The notes beneath the pieces are model-generated. The model searched no databases. It saw only the letters and a program-made list of their open reading frames with translations, and was not told the origin of the DNA. Shown here in pieces: positions 1 to 5,652 of a stretch of 7,822 bases of DNA. The position numbers and the translations under genes are program-made. This DNA is from Phycisphaerales bacterium (GTDB lineage: Bacteria; Planctomycetota; Phycisphaerae; Phycisphaerales; Phycisphaeraceae): the NCBI GenBank assembly GCA_012031455.1, contig JAAUTM010000047.1:1-7822 (forward strand). Direction: 5' to 3'. Numbering within the stretch: position 1 is the first letter of the stretch; each line of letters starts with the position of its first letter.

Positions 1-146
1 GTGGCGTCCGCAGCGTTGGAGGATTCGCGCAGGTCGTCGTAGCTGATGGTCAAAGCTGTGGCAGCCTGCGGGCTGATGACCGTCAGCCCACCGGATCGAT
101 GCGCGTGAGCGTCGGCGCAGCCCAGCGAGCATCTTGCGCGGCTCAA
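1..146 (-). CDS. possible 5' part of a minus-strand gene, running off the left edge
   Basis: Reading the minus strand from about base 197 to base 1, one frame stays open. Its later part reads like ordinary protein, including GGLTVISPQAATALTISYDD and LRESSNAADA. There is no in-frame ATG or GTG. The only reasonable start is a TTG at 144-146, preceded about nine bases upstream by AGGGAG, which could act as a ribosome binding site. The first residues from that start (Arg/Cys-rich) look unnatural, so the true start may lie further in, or this may be a broken gene. The opposite plus-strand frame (bases 3-212) is also open but reads poorly. No family is recognised. Confidence 0.22.
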   Translation of the reverse strand, partial: MSRARCSLGCADAHAHRSGGLTVISPQAATALTISYDDLRESSNAADA

Positions 147-199
147 GGGCTTCCGCTCCCTGCCAGGATGCTTGCACGGGCCGATTACATCGGCTGGCT

Positions 200-516
200 A
201 CAGTCGTATTAATAGAACCAAGGAAGAACACTGATAAGTGTTTGGACATATCCCCTCTCTCACAAGCGGTAAATATACAGCGTATCGATACCCAAACGCA
301 CGAAACGAATATTAATATAAAGATTTTTTGTACTTTTACAACCGTGTTTATCCCTATGTGAATTAGCTTAGAATCAGCAACATGAACAGGAAAACATGCT
401 TAACGAATAAGAAAGACCTATCCCTTGCGGGTTACCATTGTTCCGATACCCAATCAGACTGGGATTGAATTTCTTAGGTGAAAGCTGGGCACGGTGTCAG
501 ATGAATTTGACCAGAT
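200..516. other. AT-rich intergenic stretch without a convincing gene
   Basis: From about 200 to 437 the DNA is clearly more AT-rich than the GC-rich genes around it. The short plus-strand frame through it (134-361) reads like random sequence. It holds a perfect 6-bp stem with a 4-base loop (AACACT-GATA-AGTGTT, 227-242) with no T-run after it, and a perfect palindrome GTATCGATAC near 281-290. It may be promoter DNA or decayed transferred DNA. Bases 438-516 show nothing more than the untranslated region downstream of the minus-strand gene that ends at 517. Confidence 0.4.
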
Positions 517-888
517 TCAGATCACCACATCCAGATGCCTGTAAAGCGTGTCGTCACTGCCGGGCTTGGTGGGAGGGGATGGGGGCGAGGCAGGTAATTC
601 GTTGGAAAGCTCGGTGGAATCAGACGGAGCAGAATTTTCACTGCGTCGGCGTTTGCGGCCATCGGGCGATTGATGCTCCGGCAATTCGGCATCCACATGC
701 AAGTGCGTGGCTGAATCGCTGCTGTCGGATTCATCCAATGCCTGCATATGGGCTTCGAACGATTCACGGACCTTGCGGATTTCGTTTTGAGGCTGGCCGT
801 CCTGCGACTGTTTGGCACGGGCAGCCTGAGGGGCTTGCACCATGCCTCCGGCCACGGACGATGAGATGGGGTTGCCAAGCACGCTCAT
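517..888 (-). CDS. small acidic hydrophilic protein, hypothetical
   Basis: A 123-residue protein on the minus strand, starting at the ATG complementary to 886-888 and ending with TGA at 517-519. It is hydrophilic, has no membrane segment or signal peptide, and lacks Cys and Trp, which favours it over the overlapping Cys/Trp-rich frames on both strands. Residues about 38-52 (KVRESFEAHMQALDE) look helical. They are followed by an acidic stretch containing VDAELPEHQSP, a basic patch (GRKRRR, about 77-82), and a Ser/Pro-rich low-complexity tail. It resembles small planctomycete hypothetical proteins I have a loose memory of, but no function can be named. It is divergent from ilvN, and the shared gap holds a palindrome (926-940). 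No clear Shine-Dalgarno site is seen. Confidence 0.6.
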   Translation of the reverse strand: MSVLGNPISSSVAGGMVQAPQAARAKQSQDGQPQNEIRKVRESFEAHMQALDESDSSDSATHLHVDAELPEHQSPDGRKRRRSENSAPSDSTELSNELPASPPSPPTKPGSDDTLYRHLDVVI

Positions 889-925
889 GGGTCACCCAGA
901 TAAGAGGGATCGCGCCTCAAACTTT

Positions 926-940
926 ATATCGGTTCGATAT
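926..940. promoter_or_regulatory. palindrome ATATCG-N3-CGATAT in a divergent promoter region
   Basis: A perfect 6-bp inverted repeat (ATATCG, 926-931; CGATAT, 935-940) lies between the divergent small hypothetical gene and ilvN. A second short palindrome, CTCAA-C-TTGAG, follows at 944-954. The position suits an operator acting on one or both genes. Similar TATCG/CGATA palindromes occur near 281-290 and 1780-1797. Regulatory function is inferred from position and symmetry only. Confidence 0.3.
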
Positions 941-1051
941 TGGCTCAACTTGAGGGATTGATTATCAGACATGCGTATGAAGGTCCGCTTTTCCGACAAA
1001 CTGCATATTCCGGTTGCGCTGATGGCAAGCATGTCGTATCATGTGGCCATC

Positions 1052-1669
1052 ATGAATGAAACTATCTCCAGTCGTCACGTGATTGCAGCCTTGGTCACCA
1101 ACGAACCGGGCGTGCTGGCCCAAGTTGCGGGCATGTTCGCCGCACGCGGGTTCAACATCGACAGCCTGGTGGTTGGACGTACCGAAAACCCTGAGCTTTC
1201 CCGCATGACCATCGTGGTCACCGGCAGCGATGCCATCATGGAACAGGTCCGCAAGCAGCTGGGCAAGCTCACCCCGGTGGTCAAGGTGGTGGACTACAAG
1301 GAAGTGCCCTATGTCGAGCGCGACCTGATGCTCGTGCAGGTGTCCACCGCTGGCACCGATGGCCCGGGACGGCGCAGCGAAATCATCGAGTTGGTCAACC
1401 TGTTTCGTGGAAGAATCGTCGATGTCAGCCCGGATAAACTCATGATCGAACTGTCAGGAACCGAAGACAAGATGGAAGCGTTCATCGACCTGATGGCCCC
1501 TTTTGGCATCGTCGAACTGGCCCGCACCGGTGTGATTGCCATGCCACGCGGTTCAAGCGTCGGGGATGTCCAGGCAGTGGCCATGCCCGCCCGGCCCAAA
1601 GGTTCAAGGAATTCAGGTACACAAAACGCTGGCCCCGGCATTGACCCCAGTCAGTTACCACCGGGGTGA
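1052..1669 (+). CDS. ilvN: acetolactate synthase small (regulatory) subunit
   Basis: Regulatory subunit of acetohydroxyacid synthase, the cytoplasmic enzyme that starts valine, leucine and isoleucine synthesis. It activates the catalytic subunit and confers valine feedback control. The N-terminal ACT domain is clear: from RHVIAALVTNEPGVLAQVAG (residues 8-27) through RGFNIDSLVVGRTE to RMTIVVTG. The second, C-terminal regulatory domain starts near ERDLMLVQV and includes GRIVDVSPDKLMIELSG and the family-typical FGIVELARTGVIAMPRG. The frame is open from an ATG at 971, but family members have only a few residues before the RH of the ACT domain, so the ATG at 1052 is preferred (205 residues). No start in this region has a good Shine-Dalgarno site. 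The usual length is about 160-170 residues; the extra is a Pro/Gly/Ser-rich tail of about 35 residues with no known role. Neither ilvB nor ilvC is adjacent. The symbol ilvH would be equally valid. Confidence 0.93.
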   Translation: MNETISSRHVIAALVTNEPGVLAQVAGMFAARGFNIDSLVVGRTENPELSRMTIVVTGSDAIMEQVRKQLGKLTPVVKVVDYKEVPYVERDLMLVQVSTAGTDGPGRRSEIIELVNLFRGRIVDVSPDKLMIELSGTEDKMEAFIDLMAPFGIVELARTGVIAMPRGSSVGDVQAVAMPARPKGSRNSGTQNAGPGIDPSQLPPG

Positions 1670-1779
1670 TTGTCACCACTGAATATCACTCCAAAGTTTT
1701 TCGGGACACAAATGAATCCCTTGGCCGATAACAATACCAGCGATTGATGGATTCTCTGTGCGTGAGTTTCTATGTCGCG

Positions 1780-1797
1780 ATTGGTATCGATATCAAT
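1780..1797. promoter_or_regulatory. 18-bp near-palindrome upstream of the glycosyltransferase
   Basis: ATTGGTATCGATATCAAT matches its own reverse complement at 16 of 18 positions and lies 58 bp before the glycosyltransferase start, in the 185-bp gap after ilvN. Size and position suit an operator for a dimeric regulator. The half-motif ATTGGTATC appears again just after the glycosyltransferase stop (3700-3708). No regulator is identified. Confidence 0.35.
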
Positions 1798-1841
1798 CCG
1801 GAACTGGCTCTTTGATACATCCAGCCGAGATCACCCCACAC

Positions 1842-1846
1842 AAGGA
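1842..1846 (+). promoter_or_regulatory. ribosome binding site of the glycosyltransferase
   Basis: AAGGA lies eight bases before the ATG at 1855. It is the clearest Shine-Dalgarno sequence in the left half of the window and supports that start codon. Confidence 0.6.
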
Positions 1847-1854
1847 TTCGCCCC

Positions 1855-2949
1855 ATGGCCCGTGCGAAATTAAAAGCGACCCCTTCAACCACTGACGCTC
1901 CTTCCAACCTGTCCAAAGCCCGTGGTGATGATCGCCTGACCCTGGCGCATGTCACCCATGAGGCTGTCGAACAACTCGGCGGTATCGGGGCTGTTCTCGA
2001 AGGCATGATCACCAGTCCGGTCTATCAGCAGCAGGTCAAACGCACCATCCTTGTCGGGCCAACCTCCACGCAGGGGGCTGTCGATCCGCAATCCCGTCTG
2101 GGTGACCATGGCGAGGTGCTTTACAGCTCCGTCGATAACATCGACAAACTGCAACTGGCGGACAAACTTCGACCCATCGAGTGGGCCTTCAACACCGCCA
2201 TCGTTTATGGCAAGCGGCACTACAACCCGCCGGGCCTCAACCGCACCGGTGAAGCCGAAGTGCTGCTCATCGACACCTTCCGCATCAACCCTGACCGGCT
2301 CAACCGTTTCAAATTCAAACTATGGGAACGCTTCGGCCTGCCCAGTTGGAAGTACGAAAGCGCCTGGGATTATGAAGAATACATGCGCCTGGCGGAGCCT
2401 TGCTACTACGCCCTGCTGGCGATCATGCATCGTGAAGATCTGCCCTGTGTGATGTTCTCGCATGAGTTCATGGGCATGCCCGCCGTGCTCCAGGCCATCC
2501 ACGATGGGCCGACCAAGTTCCGCACCGTGTTCCACGCCCACGAATGTTCCACCGTGCGCCGACTGGTCGAGGACCACCCCGGCCACGACACCATGTTCTA
2601 CAACGCCCTGCGCCAGGCACGCGACCTCAAGCTCTATGTCGATGATGTGTTCGGCTCCATGGACGGATATTTCCGCCATGGTCTGATCTCCCGTACCCAC
2701 CTCTGTGATGGTCTGATCGCAGTAGGCGATTATGTCCGTGATGAGTTCCGCTTTCTGGGTCGCCACTTTGACGACATTCCCATTGATGTGGTTTACAACG
2801 GCCTGCCGGTGATCCCCTGCACCATGAAATCCAAGCAGGCCAGCCGAACCATGTTGCAGGACTACTCTGAGAAACTTCTGGGGTATCGCCCGGAAGTCCT
2901 GATGACGCACATCACTCGCCCCGTAATCAGCAAGGGCCTTTTGGCGTGA
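1855..2949 (+). CDS. GT-B glycosyltransferase (glycogen/starch synthase-like), N-terminal part of a frameshifted gene
   Basis: N-terminal half of a nucleotide-sugar glycosyltransferase. The reading frame stops at 2947-2949, but the protein clearly continues in the next frame (2942-3697). Seen here: a non-conserved leader of about 27 residues; LTLAHVTHEAVEQLGGIGAV (residues 28-47), whose GGIG loop matches the donor-binding KxGGLG loop of GT5 glycogen synthases; FSHEFMGMPAV (201-211) and VFHAHE (225-230), which resemble GT-B N-domain loops; VVYNG (312-316); and THITRPVISKG (351-361), the R...KG segment that opens the C-terminal Rossmann domain. The last three residues (LLA) are out of frame. 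The role is probably polysaccharide or glycogen-like synthesis in the cytoplasm, but donor and acceptor cannot be read from the sequence. Start supported by AAGGA at 1842. With the extra T removed, the two halves give 613 residues. A sequencing error, a true mutation or +1 recoding are all possible. Confidence 0.85.
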   Translation: MARAKLKATPSTTDAPSNLSKARGDDRLTLAHVTHEAVEQLGGIGAVLEGMITSPVYQQQVKRTILVGPTSTQGAVDPQSRLGDHGEVLYSSVDNIDKLQLADKLRPIEWAFNTAIVYGKRHYNPPGLNRTGEAEVLLIDTFRINPDRLNRFKFKLWERFGLPSWKYESAWDYEEYMRLAEPCYYALLAIMHREDLPCVMFSHEFMGMPAVLQAIHDGPTKFRTVFHAHECSTVRRLVEDHPGHDTMFYNALRQARDLKLYVDDVFGSMDGYFRHGLISRTHLCDGLIAVGDYVRDEFRFLGRHFDDIPIDVVYNGLPVIPCTMKSKQASRTMLQDYSEKLLGYRPEVLMTHITRPVISKGLLA

Positions 2950-3697
2950 CCTGCGCGTCTGTCACGAAATGGACCGGCTCCTGGGCGAAGAGCATCGCAA
3001 GGGTGTGCTTTACATCCTCACCACCGGTGGCGGGGTGCGTCGCCCGCAGGATGTGCTGAGCATGGAGGAACACTACGGCTGGCCACGCAACCACCGGGAA
3101 GGCTATCCCGATCTGGTGGGGCCGGAGGTTGGCCTGGGACGTGATGCCGACGAGTTCAACGCCCTTCATCAAAACATTCAGGTGGTGCTGGTCAATCAAT
3201 TCGGCTGGTCGCAGTCGCTCATTGGCAAACGCCTGCCAGCAAAGATGGATATCTCCGACCTCCGCCGTGGCACCGATGTCGAATTCGGCATGGCCACTTA
3301 CGAACCCTTTGGCATCAGTCCGCTGGAGCCTCTTTCCTGCGGGGCGATCTGTGTGGTTTCCAATGTTTGCGGGTGCAAGGGTTTTGTCGATCATGTCACC
3401 GGGAACAAGGGAACGCCCAATGTGGTCATCGCTGATTTCACCAGGCTGGATCATGATAAAGCACTGGATGAAATCAAGGCCATGAGCCAGTTGGAACGTG
3501 ACAATCTGGAATGGAAAGTGTCTGCGGATGTGGCCCGCCAGATTGTTCAGCGCCTTGCCCGCAGCGATGCCCAGTTGCAGGAGCTCATCGACACCGGCAA
3601 GAAACTGGTATCCCGCATGGGCTGGGATCAGGTGCTTGAGGAAGGCATGATCCCCATGCTCCAGCGCATCCGCGCCATGCCCAGCAATGGCGGGTAA
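2942..3697 (+). CDS. GT-B glycosyltransferase, C-terminal catalytic part of the frameshifted gene
   Basis: Continuation of the preceding gene in the +1 frame. Leaving out one T of the run 2939-2942 gives ...ISKGLWRDLRVCHEMDR..., which reads smoothly across the join. If translated alone, the first ATG would be at 2969 (242 residues), with no ribosome binding site. This half is the nucleotide-sugar-binding Rossmann domain. The GT-B signature E-x7-E is present as YEPFGISPLEPLSCGA, with Glu at about residues 483 and 491 of the repaired 613-residue protein, followed by CKGFVDHVTGNKG. The end (QRLARSDAQLQELIDTGKKL) is helical, as is usual in this fold. All motifs expected of an active enzyme are intact and there are no further stops, so the frameshift is recent, an assembly error, or tolerated by recoding. 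Alone this fragment would lack the acceptor-side domain and should be inactive. Confidence 0.8.
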   Translation, partial: WRDLRVCHEMDRLLGEEHRKGVLYILTTGGGVRRPQDVLSMEEHYGWPRNHREGYPDLVGPEVGLGRDADEFNALHQNIQVVLVNQFGWSQSLIGKRLPAKMDISDLRRGTDVEFGMATYEPFGISPLEPLSCGAICVVSNVCGCKGFVDHVTGNKGTPNVVIADFTRLDHDKALDEIKAMSQLERDNLEWKVSADVARQIVQRLARSDAQLQELIDTGKKLVSRMGWDQVLEEGMIPMLQRIRAMPSNGG

Positions 3698-3752
3698 GTA
3701 TTGGTATCAAATTAAGCGGATACTAAATATAGCGTTCTGCCAACCCATCGAA

Positions 3753-3770
3753 ATTACCATCCGAGGTAAT
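3753..3770 (+). terminator. hairpin downstream of the glycosyltransferase, possible terminator
   Basis: ATTACC (3753-3758) and GGTAAT (3765-3770) form a perfect 6-bp stem with a 6-base loop. The arms can extend imperfectly outward (GCCAACCCATCG on the left against CGACGGCTGGGC on the right). It lies 56 bp after the stop codon, a good place for a terminator or an mRNA-stabilising hairpin, but no T-run follows, so intrinsic termination is uncertain. Confidence 0.35.
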
Positions 3771-3793
3771 CCGACGGCTGGGCAAACGTATCT

Positions 3794-3841
3794 ACGAGCC
3801 ACGATTGAAAGCATCCACGAGCCGCGACTGTAAGGGAGCGG
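3794..3841. repeat. two imperfect ACGAGCC repeats, second with CCGC/GCGG arms
   Basis: Copy one (3794-3811, ACGAGCCACGATTGAAAG) and copy two (3817-3834, ACGAGCCGCGACTGTAAG) match at 15 of 18 positions with a 23-bp period. The second continues into GGGAGCGG, and CCGC (3822-3825) can pair with GCGG (3838-3841). From memory, GAGCCGCGAC...AGGGAGCGG resembles an interspersed repeat common in some planctomycete genomes. That link was not checked. Confidence 0.45.
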
Positions 3842-3965
3842 GAGTGTTGTGCACCGTCGACGGATGCATCACCAGCTGAGCACTCCGGAAAGACAACGAC
3901 GATGTGGATACACTCAGCGATGGCAGGTCGAGAGCAAAGTGAGTTCGAATGTAGCGTCTTGTACT

Positions 3966-4023
3966 CCCTCTCCCACCGGGAGAGGGTGACGAGTGTCGCT
4001 GCGGCGACCGAGTCGGGTGAGGG
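3966..4023. repeat. REP-like palindromic intergenic element
   Basis: CCCTCTCCC (3966-3974) and GGGAGAGGG (3978-3986) form a perfect 9-bp stem with a 3-base loop. Eight bases later GTCGC-TGCG-GCGAC (3995-4008) forms a second stem, and the unit ends with GGGTGAGGG (4015-4023). This layout, a CTCTCCC/GGGAGAGG hairpin followed by a GGTGAGGG tail, is widely seen as a dispersed intergenic repeat in GC-rich bacteria. It is probably one of many genomic copies moved by a REP-associated transposase acting in trans. It could also act as a terminator for transcription in either direction. Confidence 0.6.
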
Positions 4024-4310
4024 CGTGTAGTGTGGTCCAAACCCTATTCAGCAAGCCAAAACCAACAAACAGAGACCTATCCCGCTGAAAGCAATATTGT
4101 TTTCGCTCGATTTAACGATGGTTTTTGCAAACTAGCACATTTCTAACACACTTGCGGCTGGTGATGAGACTGGCTGAAAGCTGTGTTGCAGGCCCCATGC
4201 CCGACTTGTATCAACGACTGGCTGGTTATGACCCTGAGCCCGGGTTCATGATCGCTGGCAGCGGTCACCGTCGGGCCCCCGCTCCTTGGCAATCCTTTGC
4301 CCCCGGATCT

Positions 4311-4328
4311 GGTCCATAATGTCGGGCT
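4311..4328. repeat. left inner inverted repeat of the element
   Basis: GGTCCATAATGTCGGGCT is an imperfect inverted partner (16 of 18) of AGCCGGACATTTTGGACC at 6743-6760. The pair brackets the transposase pieces and the toxin-antitoxin genes. The similarity does not extend clearly outward or inward. Confidence 0.5.
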
Positions 4329-4372
4329 GTTGTCAATACTGGACTTACGTTGTGCGATTCGGGATAGCAACA

Positions 4373-4497
4373 ATGGGGCCACGCTGGGTTCAAGTGCTGC
4401 TTGTGCTGCTTGCGGAACACTGGTCGGCTCGCCGAAGCGTCCAAATTCGATTCCTGCAATTGCAGATCGAGTTGCTCCGCCAGAAGCTCCCCGGCAA
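4373..4497 (+). pseudogene. transposase (integrase-core type) N-terminal remnant
   Basis: From the ATG at 4373 the frame reads MGPRWVQVLLVLLAEHWSAR and then RSVQIRFLQLQIELLRQKLP. The hydrophobic start followed by RxxxIRFLxLQxELLRxKLPGN is what I recall as the N-terminus of planctomycete integrase-core (rve) transposases, which continue with a helix-turn-helix and a DDE domain. Here the similarity stops at LPGN and the DNA runs straight into a terminal repeat, so about nine tenths of the protein is gone. Without the catalytic domain it cannot function. The family assignment is from memory; that this is a broken gene rests on the abrupt junction. Confidence 0.5.
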
Positions 4498-4527
4498 TTT
4501 GGACTCCCCCGTAAGTGGACTAGGTCA
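4498..4527. repeat. left copy of a direct repeat flanking the toxin-antitoxin genes (element end)
   Basis: Begins TTTGGACTCCCCCGT and ends AGGTCA. It matches 6753-6783 at 27 of 31 aligned positions (one single-base gap, three substitutions) in the same orientation. Read as the right terminal end of an insertion sequence. Confidence 0.6.
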
Positions 4528-4528
4528 C

Positions 4529-4554
4529 AGGAAATCTTGACTTCAGAATTTCCT
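4529..4554. promoter_or_regulatory. operator-like palindrome 1, over the -35 box
   Basis: AGGAAATCTTGA-CT-TCAGAATTTCCT: arms of 12 bp around a 2-bp centre, matching at 10 of 12 positions, with perfect outer 7-bp arms (AGGAAAT and ATTTCCT). The -35 box (4537-4542) lies inside, so a bound repressor would block RNA polymerase. AbiEi antitoxins are known to bind paired inverted repeats in their own promoters. Binding here is inferred. Confidence 0.6.
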
Positions 4555-4564
4555 ATAATATACT
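4537..4564 (+). promoter_or_regulatory. sigma70-type promoter of the toxin-antitoxin operon
   Basis: TTGACT (4537-4542) and TATACT (4559-4564) are separated by 16 bp; each box matches its consensus at 5 of 6 positions. Transcription would start near 4571, about 20 bases before the antitoxin ATG, giving a very short leader. A better -10 match, TATAAT at 4554, would leave only 11 bp of spacing and is less likely. The promoter is flanked by two palindromes. Confidence 0.65.
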
Positions 4565-4584
4565 ATTTTCCGACATCGGAAAAT
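4565..4584. promoter_or_regulatory. operator-like palindrome 2, between -10 box and start codon
   Basis: ATTTTCCGA (4565-4573) and TCGGAAAAT (4576-4584) are perfect 9-bp arms around a 2-bp centre (CA). The site begins directly after the -10 box and covers the likely transcription start. With palindrome 1 it brackets the promoter, and both share a GGAAAAT/GGAAAT core. Confidence 0.7.
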
Positions 4585-4590
4585 GACGAT

Positions 4591-5652
4591 ATGAGGAAAA
4601 TGAACGATATCAACTTCGACACGATGCTGCGGGAGAGCGGCCTGACGGTTCCGCCCCTGGAGATTCAGGTCTTGGCCAGCCAGCGTGCCCGGGGTGCGGA
4701 AACCATCCTCGAAGTAGTGTGGCGCGGGCGTTCTTATCGCTTTGTGGCTGAACTCCGCCGCAACGCTAAACCACTGACGCTGAAAATGGCTATCGAGCGG
4801 GTCCGTGAGTATATCAGCAAGCCGGAACAGGGACGGCCCATGATCATCGCGCCCTATTTCAGCCGCGAGAAACTCGACCAATTACTCGACGCTGGCATCA
4901 GCGCCATTGATTTTAGCGGCAACGCCGCCATCGAGGTCCCCGGCGAGTTTCTGTTCTACAAGACGGGCAACCCCAACCAATACCCCGACAGCTCCCCGAT
5001 TCGCTCGGCTTACCGAGGCGATGGCTCGTTGGTGGCGCGCGTGCTGCTGCTGGAGCGGCAGTTTCAGGTGCTGGGTGGGATTCGTGAAGCCATTAGCAGC
5101 CGGCGCGGCTCGCTGACGATGAGTATGGTCTCCAAGGTTCTCCAGCGGCTCGAAGCGGACCTGGTTATCGAACGCCCCAACCGCAATGCCGTACGGGTAA
5201 TCCAGCCCGAACGGTTGCTTGAAGGTCTGCTGGATGCATACCAACCGCCGAAGATGAGCAACACGTGGATGGGCAAGGTCGCTCTTCCCGTCTCCGAGTT
5301 GCTGACCCGATTGCAGGGGATCGCCCGCAACGGCGGCTTGGTGCGCACCGGCGAGGCTTCGGCAGTCGAGCACGCGGCCTGGGCTGGCGAACCGATCGTC
5401 GCCTGCTATTGTCGCATGTCCCCCGCCACGCTGCTCGAGCGACTCGGCGCTGAAGCCAAGGAGACCCGTACATTTGCCAACCTGCGGCTGATTCAGACCG
5501 AGGACCAGCTGGTCTACTTCGATGCCCGGCCGAACCTGGCCGCTTCGCCAATCCAGGCCTGGCTGGAGATGGCAAGTGGCGACAAGCGGCAGAAGGAAGT
5601 TGCAGAGCAGATTCGTAGCGCCATCCTGAGCGAGACGGGGGCCGCCACATGA
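4591..5652 (+). CDS. AbiEi-family (COG4861-like) antitoxin and transcriptional repressor
   Basis: Predicted antitoxin and autorepressor of a type IV toxin-antitoxin pair, 353 residues. Residues about 20-125 look like the nuclease-fold-like domain typical of COG4861 proteins: a strand pair (ETILEVVWRGRSYRFVAELR, 37-56), a helix (MAIERVREYI), then MIIAPYFSREKLDQLLDAGI (84-103) and IDFSGNAAI (106-114), equivalent to the family's 'LLVTxYVxPxxAERLRExGIxFLDxAGNAYL' block. Residues about 145-210 form a winged helix (VLLLERQFQVLGGIREAIS, MSMVSKVLQRLEADLVIER) that should bind the two palindromes upstream. The C-terminal part (TGEASAVEHAAW, 253-264; VYFDARPNLAASPIQAWLEM, 308-327) matches the family's C-domain. 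The frame is open back to 4297, but that extension crosses the transposon remnant and the promoter, so the start is the ATG at 4591 or 4600; GAGG just before 4600 makes that one possible. The ATGA overlap with the toxin implies coupled translation. Confidence 0.8.
   Translation: MRKMNDINFDTMLRESGLTVPPLEIQVLASQRARGAETILEVVWRGRSYRFVAELRRNAKPLTLKMAIERVREYISKPEQGRPMIIAPYFSREKLDQLLDAGISAIDFSGNAAIEVPGEFLFYKTGNPNQYPDSSPIRSAYRGDGSLVARVLLLERQFQVLGGIREAISSRRGSLTMSMVSKVLQRLEADLVIERPNRNAVRVIQPERLLEGLLDAYQPPKMSNTWMGKVALPVSELLTRLQGIARNGGLVRTGEASAVEHAAWAGEPIVACYCRMSPATLLERLGAEAKETRTFANLRLIQTEDQLVYFDARPNLAASPIQAWLEMASGDKRQKEVAEQIRSAILSETGAAT

Larger units (their letters stand above)
3698..4310. other. gene-poor region with several repeat-like structures
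   Basis: No frame here reads like protein; a minus-strand frame across 3792-4040 is the complement of repeat sequence. The region holds a hairpin after the glycosyltransferase (3753-3770), two imperfect copies of an ACGAGCC repeat (3794-3841) and a REP-like palindromic element (3966-4023). From about 4040 to 4130 it is AT-richer, and from 4150 to 4310 GC-rich with no recognised content. The right end leads into a transposon remnant. Confidence 0.55.
4311..4527 (+). mobile_element. internally deleted insertion-sequence remnant (left copy)
   Basis: A degenerate element that seems to keep its left inverted repeat (4311-4328), the start of a transposase gene (about 4373-4497) and a right end (4498-4527, ending AGGTCA), with the middle of the transposase lost. 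The inner left repeat GGTCCATAATGTCGGGCT matches the reverse complement of 6743-6760 at 16 of 18 positions. The right end repeats 6753-6783 in direct orientation (27 of 31). Ends in ...CA fit elements with DDE-type transposases. The exact outer left boundary is not visible. The toxin-antitoxin promoter region starts two bases after this remnant. Confidence 0.5.

Noticed and set aside
438..953. Plus-strand open frame of 171 codons opposite the small minus-strand gene
   Set aside because: Rich in Trp, Cys and Arg, with no sensible fold. The minus-strand frame reads more naturally and lacks Cys and Trp.
1665..1677. Small hairpin GGTGA-TTG-TCACC at the ilvN stop as a terminator
   Set aside because: Only 5 bp, overlaps the stop codon and has no T-run after it.
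2320..2910. Long minus-strand frame of 196 codons inside the glycosyltransferase
   Set aside because: Shadow of the coding strand; His/Val/Glu-biased sequence typical of the complement of a GC-rich gene.
4554..4559. TATAAT as the -10 box of the toxin-antitoxin promoter
   Set aside because: Perfect match, but only 11 bp from TTGACT. TATACT at 4559 has a 16-bp spacer and is preferred.
4297..4590. N-terminal extension of the antitoxin frame (98 extra residues)
   Set aside because: It crosses the transposon remnant, a promoter and two operators, and reads as an out-of-frame copy of the transposase remnant. The family also starts near 4591.
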